40,747 nt of DNA from Acidovorax sp. (GCF_016783915.1 NZ_JADHVT010000030.1:1-40747); one strand, 5' to 3'; shown: positions 1 through 8,881, counted from the stretch's first letter. Translations and numbers: made by a program. The notes: generated by a model not told the origin, from the sequence alone.

Positions 1-138
1 GGGCCGCTGGCCGGGCACTTCAAGCTGCAGGCGCTGCCGCTGGCTTACTTTCCGTGGCTGGTGGGCATCTTGGCGGGCTATGTGCTGCTGACAACGGTGA
101 TGAAGCGCTGGTACGTGCGGCGCTACGGCTGGCAGTGA
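1..138 (+). CDS. mgtA: Mg2+-importing P-type ATPase, C-terminal end (partial)
   Basis: Only the last 45 codons are in the window; the gene runs in from the left and stops with TGA at 136-138. The visible tail has one hydrophobic helix followed by a basic end, RRYGWQ. The stretch ALPLAYFPWL and the RRYGWQ end match what I know of the C-terminus of MgtA/MgtB P3B-type magnesium ATPases. These proteins import Mg2+ across the inner membrane when external magnesium is low. The catalytic phosphorylation domain lies outside the window, so the call rests on the tail alone. Confidence 0.85.
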   Translation, partial: GPLAGHFKLQALPLAYFPWLVGILAGYVLLTTVMKRWYVRRYGWQ

Positions 139-189
139 GTGCCGGGGCGGGCGCTGCTGTAGCGTCCGCCCCGCGTTCTTAAGGAAAAA

Positions 190-246
190 TGGCTGCAAGC
201 GCTAGTGCATCATGCGCTGGCAGCTATCACTTTTGTAGTATTGCTA
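190..246 (+). repeat. Interspersed palindromic repeat, family 1, copy A
   Basis: About 57 bases lie between mgtA and the DUF3334 gene. The copy reads GGCTG, AGCGCTAG, ATGCGC, CAGCTAT and then an AT-rich end. It aligns closely with the copies at 8588-8645 and, in reverse complement, at 13913-13974 and 17800-17860. Its right end supplies the TAG stop of the DUF3334 gene (244-246). It contains two-part dyads, so the RNA of either strand could fold. I recall similar elements as frequent in Comamonadaceae intergenic DNA, but that is memory and not a search. Confidence 0.75.
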
Positions 247-930
247 CATCCCCAGCGACTTGAGCAGTGCATCCGTATCGTCCTGGCCGGCAGGCGGTGG
301 GGCGGGCACGGGCGGGGCTTCTTGCGACTGGGCCATCAGCGCGTCGGGGTCGGGGGCCTCTTGCGCTTCGAAGTCGTAGAGCTTGATGAACTCGGTGCGG
401 TCGATGGCGAGTTCGAGGTAGAAGATGTTGTTGTTGCTGGTGTAGAAGGTCACGCGCCGGGCCTCGGGCTTGTCGAGGTTGGCGTCCACAGAGAGCTGCA
501 CCTGCTTGTTCAGCACCAGCATCTTGGGCTGGTTCTGCGTGATGTGGGTCTGCAGTTCGCGCCGCACCTTGCCGGTGAAGTCGCCCACCACCTGGTTCAT
601 CAGCTCGCCCATCACGTTGCTGACTTCGTCGGACGTGTACGAGTTGACCAGGTCGTCCTTGGACATGCCCATGTTCAGCAGGTAGTTGGCGTACAGCTCC
701 ATCGCCGCCTGGCCCGAGAAGTTGATGATCACCAGCCCCGAGAAGCCGCCGTCAAACAGCACAAAGCAGCCGATGTCGGGTTTCAGGCAGGTCTTGCTGA
801 TGCGCTGCACCATGCCGGAGTAGTGGATCTGGCTGTGGGTGGCCACGCCCAGCACGCGCGTGACCGAGTTGCACAGGCTGATCAAGAGGTCTTCGGTGCC
901 GTAGACAGGGGATTTTTCAAGGGTGCTCAT
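244..930 (-). CDS. CheX-like protein of the DUF3334 type
   Basis: This 228-residue protein resembles the DUF3334 family, which is related to the CheC/CheX/FliY phosphatase fold. The stretch EVSNVMGELMNQ (about residues 101-112) has the acid-x3-Asn pattern that CheX and CheC use to dephosphorylate CheY-P. The rest is an alternating alpha/beta fold with a Pro/Ala-rich linker and a short conserved-looking tail (DALLKSLGM). There is no signal peptide or membrane segment, so it should be cytoplasmic. It is divergent from the diguanylate cyclase gene, with about 240 bases between their starts. A role in chemotaxis or signal termination is inferred from the fold; no chemotaxis genes are adjacent. 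There is no good Shine-Dalgarno sequence before the ATG at 930, but the start fits the domain. Confidence 0.65.
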   Translation of the reverse strand: MSTLEKSPVYGTEDLLISLCNSVTRVLGVATHSQIHYSGMVQRISKTCLKPDIGCFVLFDGGFSGLVIINFSGQAAMELYANYLLNMGMSKDDLVNSYTSDEVSNVMGELMNQVVGDFTGKVRRELQTHITQNQPKMLVLNKQVQLSVDANLDKPEARRVTFYTSNNNIFYLELAIDRTEFIKLYDFEAQEAPDPDALMAQSQEAPPVPAPPPAGQDDTDALLKSLGM

Positions 931-1063
931 GGTGTCTTGGAGGAGTGTGCACTGTCAGGATAACCGCTGGGCAGAGCATAGGCGAAGGCGCTGCTCCGTA
1001 CCTGCGTGCTTTCCCCGGTAGTGGCGGAGGGGCCACGCGGTGCCTCGCCACGGTGGAGACAGG

Positions 1064-1091
1064 TTGACAACACACGGAGGTGGCGTATCGT
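1064..1091 (+). promoter_or_regulatory. Candidate sigma-70 promoter for the diguanylate cyclase
   Basis: A perfect -35 hexamer TTGACA (1064-1069) is followed after 16 bases by TATCGT (1086-1091), which matches four of six positions of the -10 consensus. It lies about 80-90 bases upstream of the preferred cyclase start. If used, it argues against the GTG at 1080 as the start codon, because that GTG overlaps the promoter. This is a pattern match only. Confidence 0.4.
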
Positions 1092-1169
1092 GCCACCCAT
1101 GATCAGCGCCCGCCTGCCACGCATGGGGATGACATCCACCAAGCCTCCCCTGGATGTACACGGTTGTCG

Positions 1170-2240
1170 ATGCCCAGCACCATGGTTGACAAAGAAGACC
1201 TGAACCGCGAGCGGCTGGAGCTGGTGCTGGAGGCCGCCGGGCTGGATCTTTGGGAGAACGACCTGGTGACCGGCCAGGTCACTCACAAGGCGACCAAGAC
1301 CTTTGCGGAGCTGGGCTTTTCTGAGGCCGAGATGGTGACGGAATTGCAGGATATCTACGGCCTGTTTCACCCCGGTGACCTGGACATCGTGCGCCAGGCG
1401 GTGGCTGACCACGTGGCCGGCGTCACACCGCAATACCGCGCCGAGTTCAGGTTGCGCTCCAAGGCCGGTGAGTGGATCTGGTTTGCCAACTATGGTCGCA
1501 TCATGGACCGCAGCAGCGCCAAGCCAGGCAAGCGCCTGATCGGGGTCACCTTCAACATCCACGACCGCAAGCAAAAAGAGGACGAGATCGCACAGATCAA
1601 CCGCCAGCTGGTGGAGCAGAACCGTCTGCTGCAGGAGCTGAACGCTGCGCTGGGGCGACTGGCTGCCAACGACTCGCTCACGGGTCTGTCCAACCGCCGC
1701 ACGCTGATGGAGCTGGGCGCCAACGAGTGCAAACGCTCTGAGCGCTTCGGCCACCCGCTGTCGCTGCTGGTGGTGGACATTGATCTGTTCAAGGCGGTCA
1801 ACGACGCCTGGGGCCATCTGGCGGGTGATCGTGTGATCTGCGCGGTGGCCCAGGCGTGCGCTGCGCGCCAGCGCCATGGTGTGGATATCGTGGCCCGCTT
1901 TGGGGGCGAGGAGTTCGTCATCGTGTTGCCCGAAACCGATGGTGCCAGTGCATTGCACGTGGCCGAATCGCTCAGAACCGAAGTGGCGGCCCTTCAGGTG
2001 CCCGCCAACGACGCCGGGGCCACGGTACTGGTCACGGTGAGCATCGGTGTGGCCACCCTGCGCCCGGTCGCGGGCATGGACTTTGAAGCACTGCTGAATC
2101 TGGCCGACCTGGCGTTGTACCGTGCGAAGGAGAGGGGACGCAACGCGGTGCACTGCGCCGAGGTTCCACACGGCGGTGATGCCGCAGTGCACTGGCTCAG
2201 CCCAGCGCAGGACCAGGCAGGCATTGCGCGGTTGAATTGA
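1170..2240 (+). CDS. PAS-GGDEF diguanylate cyclase
   Basis: Predicted to make cyclic di-GMP from two GTP. The N-terminal ~130 residues form a PAS domain (PAS_3-like; RSKAGEWIWFANYGR core). A charged coiled-coil linker (KQKEDEIAQINRQ...) leads into a GGDEF domain beginning at NDSLTGLSNRR. The active-site motif is GGEEF within RFGGEEFVIVLPE, a functional variant. The inhibitory I-site RxxD is not canonical: the residue three before the Asp is His, with Arg one position further out. Product inhibition may therefore be weak. There are no membrane segments, so this is a cytoplasmic sensor with an unknown PAS ligand. The frame opens at a GTG at 1080, but the codons before ATG 1170 look non-coding and overlap a promoter candidate. 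ATG 1182 is equally possible. The neighbouring divergent CheX-like gene suggests a small signalling pair. Confidence 0.9.
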   Translation: MPSTMVDKEDLNRERLELVLEAAGLDLWENDLVTGQVTHKATKTFAELGFSEAEMVTELQDIYGLFHPGDLDIVRQAVADHVAGVTPQYRAEFRLRSKAGEWIWFANYGRIMDRSSAKPGKRLIGVTFNIHDRKQKEDEIAQINRQLVEQNRLLQELNAALGRLAANDSLTGLSNRRTLMELGANECKRSERFGHPLSLLVVDIDLFKAVNDAWGHLAGDRVICAVAQACAARQRHGVDIVARFGGEEFVIVLPETDGASALHVAESLRTEVAALQVPANDAGATVLVTVSIGVATLRPVAGMDFEALLNLADLALYRAKERGRNAVHCAEVPHGGDAAVHWLSPAQDQAGIARLN

Positions 2241-2467
2241 CGGGCGTGGTATGCGTGTAGCCTGCCCCGGGGCGTCAGGAGCCTTGCGCCGCGCCTGCAA
2301 CACCTCCCCAGCGCATCCAGTTTCCGGCCCCATGCGCCGTGCGTGCGAAGGTGGCGGCGGGCCTTGCCACACCAGCTGTCGGCGTCCTTCGGGCTCCCCC
2401 TCGGGCACATGCGCCAGCGTGCGCTGCCAAGCGACCGTGTGAGAACCGCCATGCTGCACCAAAGCAC

Positions 2468-2519
2468 CAGATTGCGCTTACATCTTTTGGCTGTATTGCT
2501 ATCAAATAAATAGTTGATG
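2468..2519 (+). repeat. Interspersed palindromic repeat, family 1, degenerate copy B
   Basis: This copy abuts the TGA stop of the (2Fe-2S) subunit gene (2520-2522). The AT-rich half (GCTATCAAATAAATAG, then TTGAT) matches the copy at 17800-17860 in reverse complement. The GC-rich half (CCAG...GCGCT...CATC) is only partly preserved. The remaining 2241-2467 stretch between this repeat and the diguanylate cyclase is GC-rich, and I see no gene in it. Confidence 0.55.
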
Positions 2520-2981
2520 TCAGGCGGTCTTGCTGCCTGCCGCCTGGTGGATCGCTGCCCGGATGCGCGGGTAGGTGCCGCAGCGGCAGGCATTGCCTGA
2601 CATGGCGGCGTCGATGTCGGCGTCGGTGGGTTGCGGCATTTTCTTCAACAGCGCGCAGGCCGACATCAGCTGTCCGCTCTGGCAGTAGCCACATTGCGCC
2701 ACGTCCACTGCGGTCCAGGCGGCGCGCAGCGCGGTGGCTTCGGGGCCCTGCAGGCCCTCGATGGTGGTGATGTGGGCGCTGCCCACGGCGGACAGGGGCG
2801 TGATGCAGGCGCGCACCGGCTCGCCGTTCAGGTGCACGGTGCAGGCGCCACACAGCGCCATGCCGCAGCCAAACTTGGTGCCGTTCATCTGCAGCTCGCC
2901 GCGCAGCACCCACAGCAGGGGTGTGTCGGGTTCGGCGTTGACGGCGACGGGTTTACCGTTGAGGGTGATGGTGGTGGTCAT
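2520..2981 (-). CDS. (2Fe-2S)-binding small subunit of a molybdenum hydroxylase (isoquinoline 1-oxidoreductase alpha type)
   Basis: This 153-residue iron-sulfur subunit passes electrons from the molybdenum site of the large subunit to an acceptor. The N-terminal plant-type ferredoxin domain has cysteines at about 39, 44, 47 and 59 ([11 protein letters not shown]). The C-terminal all-helical domain has the second cluster motif CGYC (97-100) and CRC (132-134). All eight ligands are present and the length is normal for the family. The gene follows the large-subunit gene by 20 bases on the same strand, so the two form an operon. There is no FAD subunit, as in isoquinoline 1-oxidoreductase and aldehyde oxidases of this type, which use a cytochrome or other carrier. 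The substrate cannot be told from sequence. Confidence 0.9.
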   Translation of the reverse strand: MTTTITLNGKPVAVNAEPDTPLLWVLRGELQMNGTKFGCGMALCGACTVHLNGEPVRACITPLSAVGSAHITTIEGLQGPEATALRAAWTAVDVAQCGYCQSGQLMSACALLKKMPQPTDADIDAAMSGNACRCGTYPRIRAAIHQAAGSKTA

Positions 2982-3001
2982 GGGGGCTCCGGTGCGTCGG
3001 G

Positions 3002-5272
3002 TCAGCTGAGCTTGAGCGGCAGCGCGCGCAGGCGTTGGCCGGTGAGGGCAAACAAGGCATTGGCCACAGCGGGCGCGATGGGCGGTACGCCGGGCTCGCC
3101 CACGCCTTCGGGCGGTTCGGCGCTGGCGATGATGTGGGTCTCCACGCGGGGGCAGTCGGCCATGCGCAGCAGGGGGTAGTCGTGCAGATTGCTTTGCTGT
3201 ACCTGGCCGTCTTTGATCGTCACTTCGCCATGCAGCGCCGCCGTGAGGCCAAACACTACGGCGCTCTCCATCTGCTGGGTGATGAGGTTGGGGTTGATGG
3301 CCGCGCCGCAGTCGATCACGCACACCACGCGGTGCACGCGGATGGCCTTGTCGGCGCCTACGGACACCTCGGCCACCTGTGCCACGATGGAGCCGAACGA
3401 CTGGTGCAGTGCTACGCCGCGCGCGCGCTGCTCGCCCGCCGCGCCCGGTGCCAGCGGCTGGCCCCAGCCCGCCAGCTCGGCTGCCTTTTGCAGCACCTTG
3501 AGGTGGCGCGGGTGTTTTTGCAGCAGGGCTGCGCGGAACGCCACCGGGTCCTTCTTGGCGGCGTGGGCCGCTTCGTCCACAAAACTCTCTTTGAAGAATG
3601 CCTGGTGCGAATGCCCTACCGAGCGCCAGAAGCCCACGGGCAGGGGCAGGTCGATGATCTCGTGGGCAATGCGTGCGTGGGGCCACTCGTAAGGCTGGTC
3701 GAACGCGCCTTCGGACGCGGTCTTGTCGGGCCCTGCGCCCGGCAGGCCAAAGGTGCGCGCCAGCACCTGCGGCACGATCGCCTGGCCCACCGACACGTTG
3801 TGCCAGGCGACCAGCTGGCCCTGCGCGTCCAGCCCGGCCTTGAACCGGGCCATGCACGCGGGGCGATAAAAGTCGTGCTGCATGTCCTGCTCGCGGGACC
3901 ACAGGGTCTGCACTGGCGCGCCACCGGCGGCCTTGGCAATGGCGGCGGCCTGGGCCACGTAGTCCACCTCCAGCCGCCGGCCAAAGCCACCGCCGAGCAG
4001 CAGCTGGTGCACGGTCACCTTGTCGTCGGCGATGCCGAGGGCCTTGGCGGCGGCCATGCGTGCCAGGCCCGGCACCTGGGTGGATGTCCACACGCTGGCG
4101 GCGCCGTCCTTGACCTGCACCGTGCAGTTCATCGGCTCCATGGTGGCATGGGCCAGATAGGGCGCACGGTAGTCGGCGATGAGCGTGGTTGCCGCACCTT
4201 GAAGCGCCTGGTCCACATCGCCCACGCTGTGGTAGCCAAAGCCCTGGGCCTGGTCCAGCGCCTGGGCCAGCTGGGTCATGACGGCGGCGCTGGACAACGT
4301 GGCGGCGGGGCCGTGGTCCCATTGCACGGTGACTGCGGCGGCGGCCTTCTTGGCGTGCCAGGGCGTGTCGGCAATCACGGCCACGCCGCCGGTGCCACCG
4401 TGGTACGGCGCGACGGCCAGCACTTGCTTCACGCCAGGCATTTTTTGCGCGGCAGCACCGTCGAACTGGGCCACCTTGCCGCCGCGCGTGGGGCACATCA
4501 CCACGCTGGCGTGCAGCAGCCCGGGCGGGTGGGCATCGATGCCAAACACCGCACTGCCGTCGAGCTTGGAAGGGGCCTCGATGCGCGTGAGCGGCTTGCC
4601 GATCAGCTTGAATGCCGCGGGCTCCTTGAGGGAGACCTTGCCCGGTGGCGGCTGCTGCGCGGCCAGTGCTGCCAGTTCGCCAAACGTGGCGCGCTGGCCT
4701 GCCGCATGTTCCACCACGCCGGCGTTGGCTTTGCATTCAGCGGCCTGCACCTTCCATTGCACGGCCGCTGCGTTGATGAGCATGGCGCGGGCGTGGGCCC
4801 CGGCTTCGCGCATGGGACGCCACAGGTCCTTGATGCTGCTGGAGCCGCCGGTCATCATCACGCCCACCTCGCGCATGGTCTTGGCAGTCAGCCAGCCTGC
4901 CACGGCCTTGATGGAGCCGTCGTTGTCGGGGTGGAACGGCAGGCCGTCCACCACCGTGGCCAGGTTGTTGTAGATGTCGTCGATGGGGGCCATCTCCAGC
5001 CGCACCTGGCCCCAGTCGGCGTCCAGCTCTTCGGCCAGGATGGCGGCCAGCCCGGTATGCACGCCCTGGCCCATTTCGGACTTGGCCATCATCACCGTCA
5101 CGGTGTTGTCGGCGCCGACCTTGAGCCAGCCATTCAACGCCACCTGGCCTGTGGCCTGGGGCAGGGGCTGTGCGGTGTGCAGCCGCTGGCGCGGGGGCAC
5201 TACGCCCCAGCCGATGACCAGCGCGCCGGCTGTTGCGGCGCCACCGAGAAGCACTGTGCGTCGTTTCACCAT
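3002..5272 (-). CDS. Molybdopterin-binding large subunit of a xanthine dehydrogenase-family oxidoreductase (isoquinoline 1-oxidoreductase beta type)
   Basis: This is the catalytic subunit (756 residues from the chosen start) of a molybdenum hydroxylase that hydroxylates N-heterocycles or oxidises aldehydes. The N-terminus [16 protein letters not shown] carries a twin-arginine-like signal with a hydrophobic core, so the complex is probably exported folded to the periplasm. Family features include the MGQGVHTG motif (around residue 70), the Gly-rich GGGFGRR cofactor stretch and, near the C-terminus, GVGEPG with the catalytic Glu. The frame is open a further 96 bases upstream, but those codons (MRSGARMAPCPC...) precede the Tat signal and are unlikely to be translated. 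No XdhC-like maturation gene is next to it. The upstream neighbour is a Crp/Fnr regulator on the same strand. Confidence 0.9.
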   Translation of the reverse strand: MVKRRTVLLGGAATAGALVIGWGVVPPRQRLHTAQPLPQATGQVALNGWLKVGADNTVTVMMAKSEMGQGVHTGLAAILAEELDADWGQVRLEMAPIDDIYNNLATVVDGLPFHPDNDGSIKAVAGWLTAKTMREVGVMMTGGSSSIKDLWRPMREAGAHARAMLINAAAVQWKVQAAECKANAGVVEHAAGQRATFGELAALAAQQPPPGKVSLKEPAAFKLIGKPLTRIEAPSKLDGSAVFGIDAHPPGLLHASVVMCPTRGGKVAQFDGAAAQKMPGVKQVLAVAPYHGGTGGVAVIADTPWHAKKAAAAVTVQWDHGPAATLSSAAVMTQLAQALDQAQGFGYHSVGDVDQALQGAATTLIADYRAPYLAHATMEPMNCTVQVKDGAASVWTSTQVPGLARMAAAKALGIADDKVTVHQLLLGGGFGRRLEVDYVAQAAAIAKAAGGAPVQTLWSREQDMQHDFYRPACMARFKAGLDAQGQLVAWHNVSVGQAIVPQVLARTFGLPGAGPDKTASEGAFDQPYEWPHARIAHEIIDLPLPVGFWRSVGHSHQAFFKESFVDEAAHAAKKDPVAFRAALLQKHPRHLKVLQKAAELAGWGQPLAPGAAGEQRARGVALHQSFGSIVAQVAEVSVGADKAIRVHRVVCVIDCGAAINPNLITQQMESAVVFGLTAALHGEVTIKDGQVQQSNLHDYPLLRMADCPRVETHIIASAEPPEGVGEPGVPPIAPAVANALFALTGQRLRALPLKLS

Positions 5273-5392
5273 GGATTGTCCTGAGCGGTTGAGAAAGTGC
5301 ACGCCGGCGCCTTCGATGGCGATCGCCGGGTGGCAAGGGCAGGGGGCCATCCTAGCGCCACTGCGCACTGGTGTGCCGCTGAAGAGTGTCGG

Positions 5393-5992
5393 CTATGTGA
5401 CGCTGCGCCGCACGCGCATGGCAATGCGGTTGAGCCCGACGGGCGTCAATCCCAGGTGGCGGGCCAGGTCTTTTTGTGGGATGCGCAGCGCCAGGTCGGG
5501 GTGTGATGCCAGGAAGGCGCGGTAGCGGCCTTCGGCGTTGAGGGTGAGCAGTTCGCGCTCACGCGTCTCCTTGCGCGCGGCGTACACCAGGGTCAGCTGG
5601 TACAGCGCCTTCGCCCACGGCAGGTGGCGTTCTGCTAGCGCGAGCAGCACGCCGTGGTCGATGCGCTCCAGGGTGGCGGACTCAATGGCCGTCACCATGA
5701 AGGCCGTGCGGCCCCCCGGCTGCAAGGCGGACACGCTGGCAAAAAAGCGTCCCTCTTCGGCAAACGACTTGATCCATTCCGTGCCGTCATCCTGCAGGTA
5801 GCTCAGCTTGAACAAGCCCTCTTGAACGGTGTAAACATACGGGTGCTGTACCCCCTGCAGAAAGACCGTGCCGCCTGCCAGTACCGTGTGCGTAGTGATG
5901 GCGCGCTCTGCCGTGCTCCAGTCGGGCAGGGCCTGTGTGCCCGCCGCATGGGTGAGGAGCGACCAGAAGGCGGGGGGCTGGAGGGGTGCCAT
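5393..5992 (-). CDS. Crp/Fnr-family transcriptional regulator
   Basis: This protein of about 199 residues has an N-terminal cyclic-nucleotide-binding-like beta barrel (GGTVFLQGVQHPYVYTVQEGLFKL) and a C-terminal winged helix-turn-helix (PQKDLARHLGLTPVGLNRI). The N-terminal domain has no Fnr-type cysteine cluster, and the phosphate-binding cassette of true Crp (RxSA) is not evident, so its signal is unknown. The start at 5992 (MAPLQPP) is preferred; a longer form from 6040 adds 16 Arg/Gly-rich residues. It is divergent from the short-chain dehydrogenase and upstream of the molybdenum hydroxylase operon, with 120 bases between. Either could be its target, which is an inference from position. Confidence 0.85.
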   Translation of the reverse strand: MAPLQPPAFWSLLTHAAGTQALPDWSTAERAITTHTVLAGGTVFLQGVQHPYVYTVQEGLFKLSYLQDDGTEWIKSFAEEGRFFASVSALQPGGRTAFMVTAIESATLERIDHGVLLALAERHLPWAKALYQLTLVYAARKETRERELLTLNAEGRYRAFLASHPDLALRIPQKDLARHLGLTPVGLNRIAMRVRRSVT

Positions 5993-6115
5993 GGCGCGCA
6001 GTATGCCGCGTGGTGGCGCCGTGTCGCGGCCGCCGTGCATGGGGTCGAGATCCCTTCTGTTCGCAATTAACCTGGGTTGATGACGACCGACGGAGCCATG
6101 CCTAGAGTGCGGCCC

Positions 6116-6892
6116 ATGTCACACGCTCGCACCCCCACCACCGCACGCCAGGCCACGTCCGCAGGCCCGTTGCCCCGCACCATCGTCACCGGCGCCAGCT
6201 CGGGCATTGGCCGGGCGCTGGCCCTGGAGCTGGCCCGGCGCGGCGTACCGGTGCTGGCAGTGGCACGCCATGCCGAGCCACTGCAGGCGCTGGCAGACGC
6301 CCATGAGCTAATCGAGCCTTGGGTGGCCGACTTGTCCCGCATCGACGAGATGGATGGCCTGGCGGCGCAGTGGCTGCTGCGCTATCCCGATATTGGCGCG
6401 CTGGTGAACAACGCGGGCATCCAGCACGACCTGCGGGTGGACGATGCCGGCTACACGGCACAGGACATGCGCGCGGAGGTCGAGCTCAACCTCCTGGCGC
6501 CGATGGCGCTGACGCGCGCGTTGCTGCCCCATTTGCAGGCCCAGCAGCGCGCATGGGTGGTCAATGTCGGGTCGGTGCTGGGCTCTTGCCCCAAGCGCAC
6601 GGCGGCGGTTTACAGCGCCACCAAGGCCGGGCTGGACCTGTTCACCCAGGCGCTGCGGGTGCAGATGCAAGGCAGCCCAGTGCGGGTGGTTCACGCTGTG
6701 ATGCCGCTGGTGGACACGCCCATGACCCGGGGCCGAGGGCGCGGCAAGATCCCTCCCGATGTCGCTGCACAGGCACTGGTCCGCGGCCTGCTGGCGGGGC
6801 ACACCGACATCCGCATTGGCAAGGCACGCGCGGCCTGGCACCTGCAGCGCTGGGCGCCCGGGCTGCTGGCGCGCATGCTGCGCACGGCTTGA
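6116..6892 (+). CDS. Short-chain dehydrogenase/reductase
   Basis: This is a classical SDR of about 258 residues. The Rossmann cofactor motif TGASSGIG is near residue 24-31, followed by NNAG. The catalytic Ser lies in NVGSVLGS and the Tyr-x3-Lys in YSATK. An Arg after the second beta strand (VARHAEPL) suggests NADP(H). The C-terminal part (GKARAAWHLQRWAPGLLARML) is hydrophobic and basic and may touch the membrane, as in DltE/YbbO-like members. Other in-frame starts are 6098, 6080 and TTG 6077; none has a well-spaced Shine-Dalgarno sequence, and the conserved domain begins after all of them. It is divergent from the Crp/Fnr regulator. The substrate is unknown. Confidence 0.85.
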   Translation: MSHARTPTTARQATSAGPLPRTIVTGASSGIGRALALELARRGVPVLAVARHAEPLQALADAHELIEPWVADLSRIDEMDGLAAQWLLRYPDIGALVNNAGIQHDLRVDDAGYTAQDMRAEVELNLLAPMALTRALLPHLQAQQRAWVVNVGSVLGSCPKRTAAVYSATKAGLDLFTQALRVQMQGSPVRVVHAVMPLVDTPMTRGRGRGKIPPDVAAQALVRGLLAGHTDIRIGKARAAWHLQRWAPGLLARMLRTA

Positions 6893-6946
6893 TTCAGGCC
6901 TGCTGGCTCAACACCTGTCTTCTCATCGACCCCCGGAGATCACCCC

Positions 6947-7285
6947 ATGGCAACCCGTTATGCCTTCTTCATCCACCTGCGTGCTCTGCCCGAGTGGCTG
7001 CGTTTGCCCCGTGAGCAAAGGCGCGCGCTGGGTGAGGCGCACCTGCATGCCCTGCTGCCCCGCTACCAGGGGGCCCTGCGCCTGCGCCACTTCGACGCCG
7101 AGGCCTTCGTGGCGCCTTGCAGCGACCTGATGCTGGTGGAGACGGATGATCCGCTCAAGCACTACGACTTCATGGAGCGGCTGCGCGATTCCCCCCTGCT
7201 CACCGTGCCGTATTTCGAGGTGCTGCAGATCCTGCCTGCCATCGAAGACGGCTATGTGGCGTTCGAGCGCACCGAAACGGCTTAG
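6947..7285 (+). CDS. Darcynin family protein
   Basis: This 112-residue protein matches the pattern I know for the darcynin family (YAFFIHLRA.PEWLRL at the N-terminus, then FDAEAF, then TVPYFEV..I.PAIEDG). The family is small and cytoplasmic, and no function is established to my knowledge. The fold is predicted to be a ferredoxin-like alpha/beta dimer. The start ATG at 6947 is preceded by CGGAG at good distance. It lies 54 bases after the short-chain dehydrogenase and may be co-transcribed with it. Its stop codon (7283-7285) overlaps the stop of the convergent MFS gene by two bases. Confidence 0.8.
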   Translation: MATRYAFFIHLRALPEWLRLPREQRRALGEAHLHALLPRYQGALRLRHFDAEAFVAPCSDLMLVETDDPLKHYDFMERLRDSPLLTVPYFEVLQILPAIEDGYVAFERTETA

Positions 7286-8466
7286 GCTGCCTTGCAGTCG
7301 GCCAGCGCCGGAGCCTTGTGCGTGGGCTGCCGGTCCAGCCAGGCAATGTAGGTCGTGAGCGCCAGCGCACTCAGCGTGACGGCGGCCGCCACCAGCGGAA
7401 TGGCCTGCAGCGACCACCCGGCCGTAATGACCGCGCCCCCCAGCCAGGCACCGATGGCATTGCCCAGATTGAACGCTCCGATGTTGAGTGTGGACGCCAG
7501 GCTGGGCGCATCGCCTGCCTGTGACACCACCCGCGCCTGCAGCGGCGTGCCCGCCGCAAACGACACCATGCCCCACACCACCACGGTGATGACGGCAGGC
7601 CACAGCCACACGCTGGTGAACGAAAACGCTGCCAGCACCCCCGCCAGCACGGCAAAGATGCCCATCAGCGAGGGCAGCAGCTTCCAGTCCGCCAGGCGGC
7701 CGCCCAGCAGGTTGCCAATGGTCAGGCCCACGCCGCACAGCAGCAGCACGCCGCTCACGTTCTGGGGCGACACACCGGTCACGTCGCGCAGGATGGGCGT
7801 GATGTAGGTGAACAGCGTGAACATGCTGGTGGATGCGAGCACGCTCACCGCCAGCGCCAGCCACACCTGGCGAATGCGCAGCACGCGGAACTCGCCCAGC
7901 GCGCTGCCGCTGATCTGGTGGCGCAGGTGTGGCACCCAGCGCACCACGGCGGCCACGGCCAGCACCCCAATCACCACCACCGCCCAGAAGGTGGAGCGCC
8001 AGCCCAGGTGCTGGCCCAGCAGCGTGCCCAGCGGCACGCCCAGCACGTTGGCGAGCGTGAGCCCGGTGAACATCAGCGCCATGGCCTGGGCGCGCTTGTG
8101 GGGCTCCACCACGCTGGCGGCCACCACGGCGCCAATGCCAAAAAACGCGGCGTGGCAGAACGAGGTGACCACGCGCGCCACCATCAGCCACGCATAGCTG
8201 GGGGCCAGCGCGCAACCCACATTGCCCACGATGAACAGCACCATCAGCCAGGTCAGCGTGGTCTTGCGCGGCCAGCGCGCGGTGGCTACCGCCAGCAGCG
8301 GCCCACCCACGGCCACGCCCAGGGCGTAGGCCGACACCAGCATGCCGGCGGCGGGGATGGAGACGGACAGGTCACCTGCCACTTCGGGCAGCAGCCCCAG
8401 GATCACGAATTCGGTGGTGCCAATGCCAAAAGCGGCAATGGCCAGGGCCAGCAGAGGGAGGTTCAT
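7282..8466 (-). CDS. MFS transporter, DHA1-type drug or sugar exporter
   Basis: This 394-residue inner-membrane protein is the size of a 12-helix major facilitator. It starts directly in helix 1 (MNLPLLALAIAAFGIGTTEFVILGLLPEV), the typical opening of the AraJ/YdhP/Bcr-like arabinose-efflux and drug-proton antiporter group. Motif A lies between helices 2 and 3 (GGPLLAVATARWPRKT). The second half begins after a basic loop (WVPHLRHQISG). The frame remains open far upstream, but the stretch before 8466 has repeat and spacer character. The exported compound cannot be inferred. It converges on the darcynin gene, with stops overlapping at 7282-7285. Confidence 0.88.
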   Translation of the reverse strand: MNLPLLALAIAAFGIGTTEFVILGLLPEVAGDLSVSIPAAGMLVSAYALGVAVGGPLLAVATARWPRKTTLTWLMVLFIVGNVGCALAPSYAWLMVARVVTSFCHAAFFGIGAVVAASVVEPHKRAQAMALMFTGLTLANVLGVPLGTLLGQHLGWRSTFWAVVVIGVLAVAAVVRWVPHLRHQISGSALGEFRVLRIRQVWLALAVSVLASTSMFTLFTYITPILRDVTGVSPQNVSGVLLLCGVGLTIGNLLGGRLADWKLLPSLMGIFAVLAGVLAAFSFTSVWLWPAVITVVVWGMVSFAAGTPLQARVVSQAGDAPSLASTLNIGAFNLGNAIGAWLGGAVITAGWSLQAIPLVAAAVTLSALALTTYIAWLDRQPTHKAPALADCKAA

Positions 8467-8881
8467 GGAGCGCAGCGGGGCAGAGGGGCGGCACCGGGGC
8501 CGATGGGGCCAAGTGCGCTGAATATAGGGAAAACCCTTGAATTCTACGGATACTTCACAACCTTTGCTGGTCAAGGTTTTTGCATGAAATGGGCTGGTAG
8601 CGCTAGTGATATATGCCGTAACAGCTATTGTTTTCATAGTGAATTCCATCCCGGCCCCTGTGCGCCTGTGGGGTGTGTCTGGGGTGGTGAGTCGCCTTGC
8701 AACGGCCCCCGTGTGATGCGGGCCCGCCCCGGGCGTGTACGCCACCCGGCGTATTTCGCCAACTGGCCATGCTCTCCAGAATCCATTCCATCGCCCGATC
8801 CACAGGGGCTCCACACCGGGGCCCACCGGGCGAAGCGGTTTGATTGATTCCCTGATTGAAGCCACCACCGGAGAAGCACAC
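8467..8881. other. Divergent intergenic region between the MFS gene and urtA
   Basis: This region of 415 bases has no convincing gene. It holds family 1 repeat copy C (8588-8645) and must contain the promoters of the MFS gene and of the urt operon. The ~230 bases before urtA are GC-rich. I found no clear -35/-10 pair and no correctly spaced sigma-54 site. GGAG at 8870-8873 is the urtA Shine-Dalgarno sequence. Confidence 0.6.
8588..8645 (+). repeat. Interspersed palindromic repeat, family 1, copy C
   Basis: About 58 bases with the same order of blocks as copy A: GGGCTG, TAGCGCTAG, ATATGC, ACAGCTAT, then CATAGTGAAT. It aligns almost base for base with the reverse complement of 13913-13974. It lies between the divergent MFS and urtA genes. 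Confidence 0.8.

Noticed and set aside
927-2462. Long minus-strand open frame across the diguanylate cyclase and the spacer after it
   Set aside because: The plus strand encodes a clear PAS-GGDEF protein. The opposite product has no recognisable motif and unusual composition.
3035-5284. Very long open frame on the plus strand opposite the molybdenum subunit gene
   Set aside because: It is a mirror of a high-GC gene: rich in His, Gly and Arg, with no domain or start signal. The minus-strand frame has clear family motifs.
6077-6090. FNR box TTGAT-N4-ATCAA next to the Crp/Fnr gene
   Set aside because: Only the left half (TTGATG) is present; the right half does not match.
8684-8702. Possible sigma-54 promoter upstream of urtA (TGG...TTGCA)
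   Set aside because: There are 11 bases between GG and GC instead of the required 10, and the other positions fit poorly.
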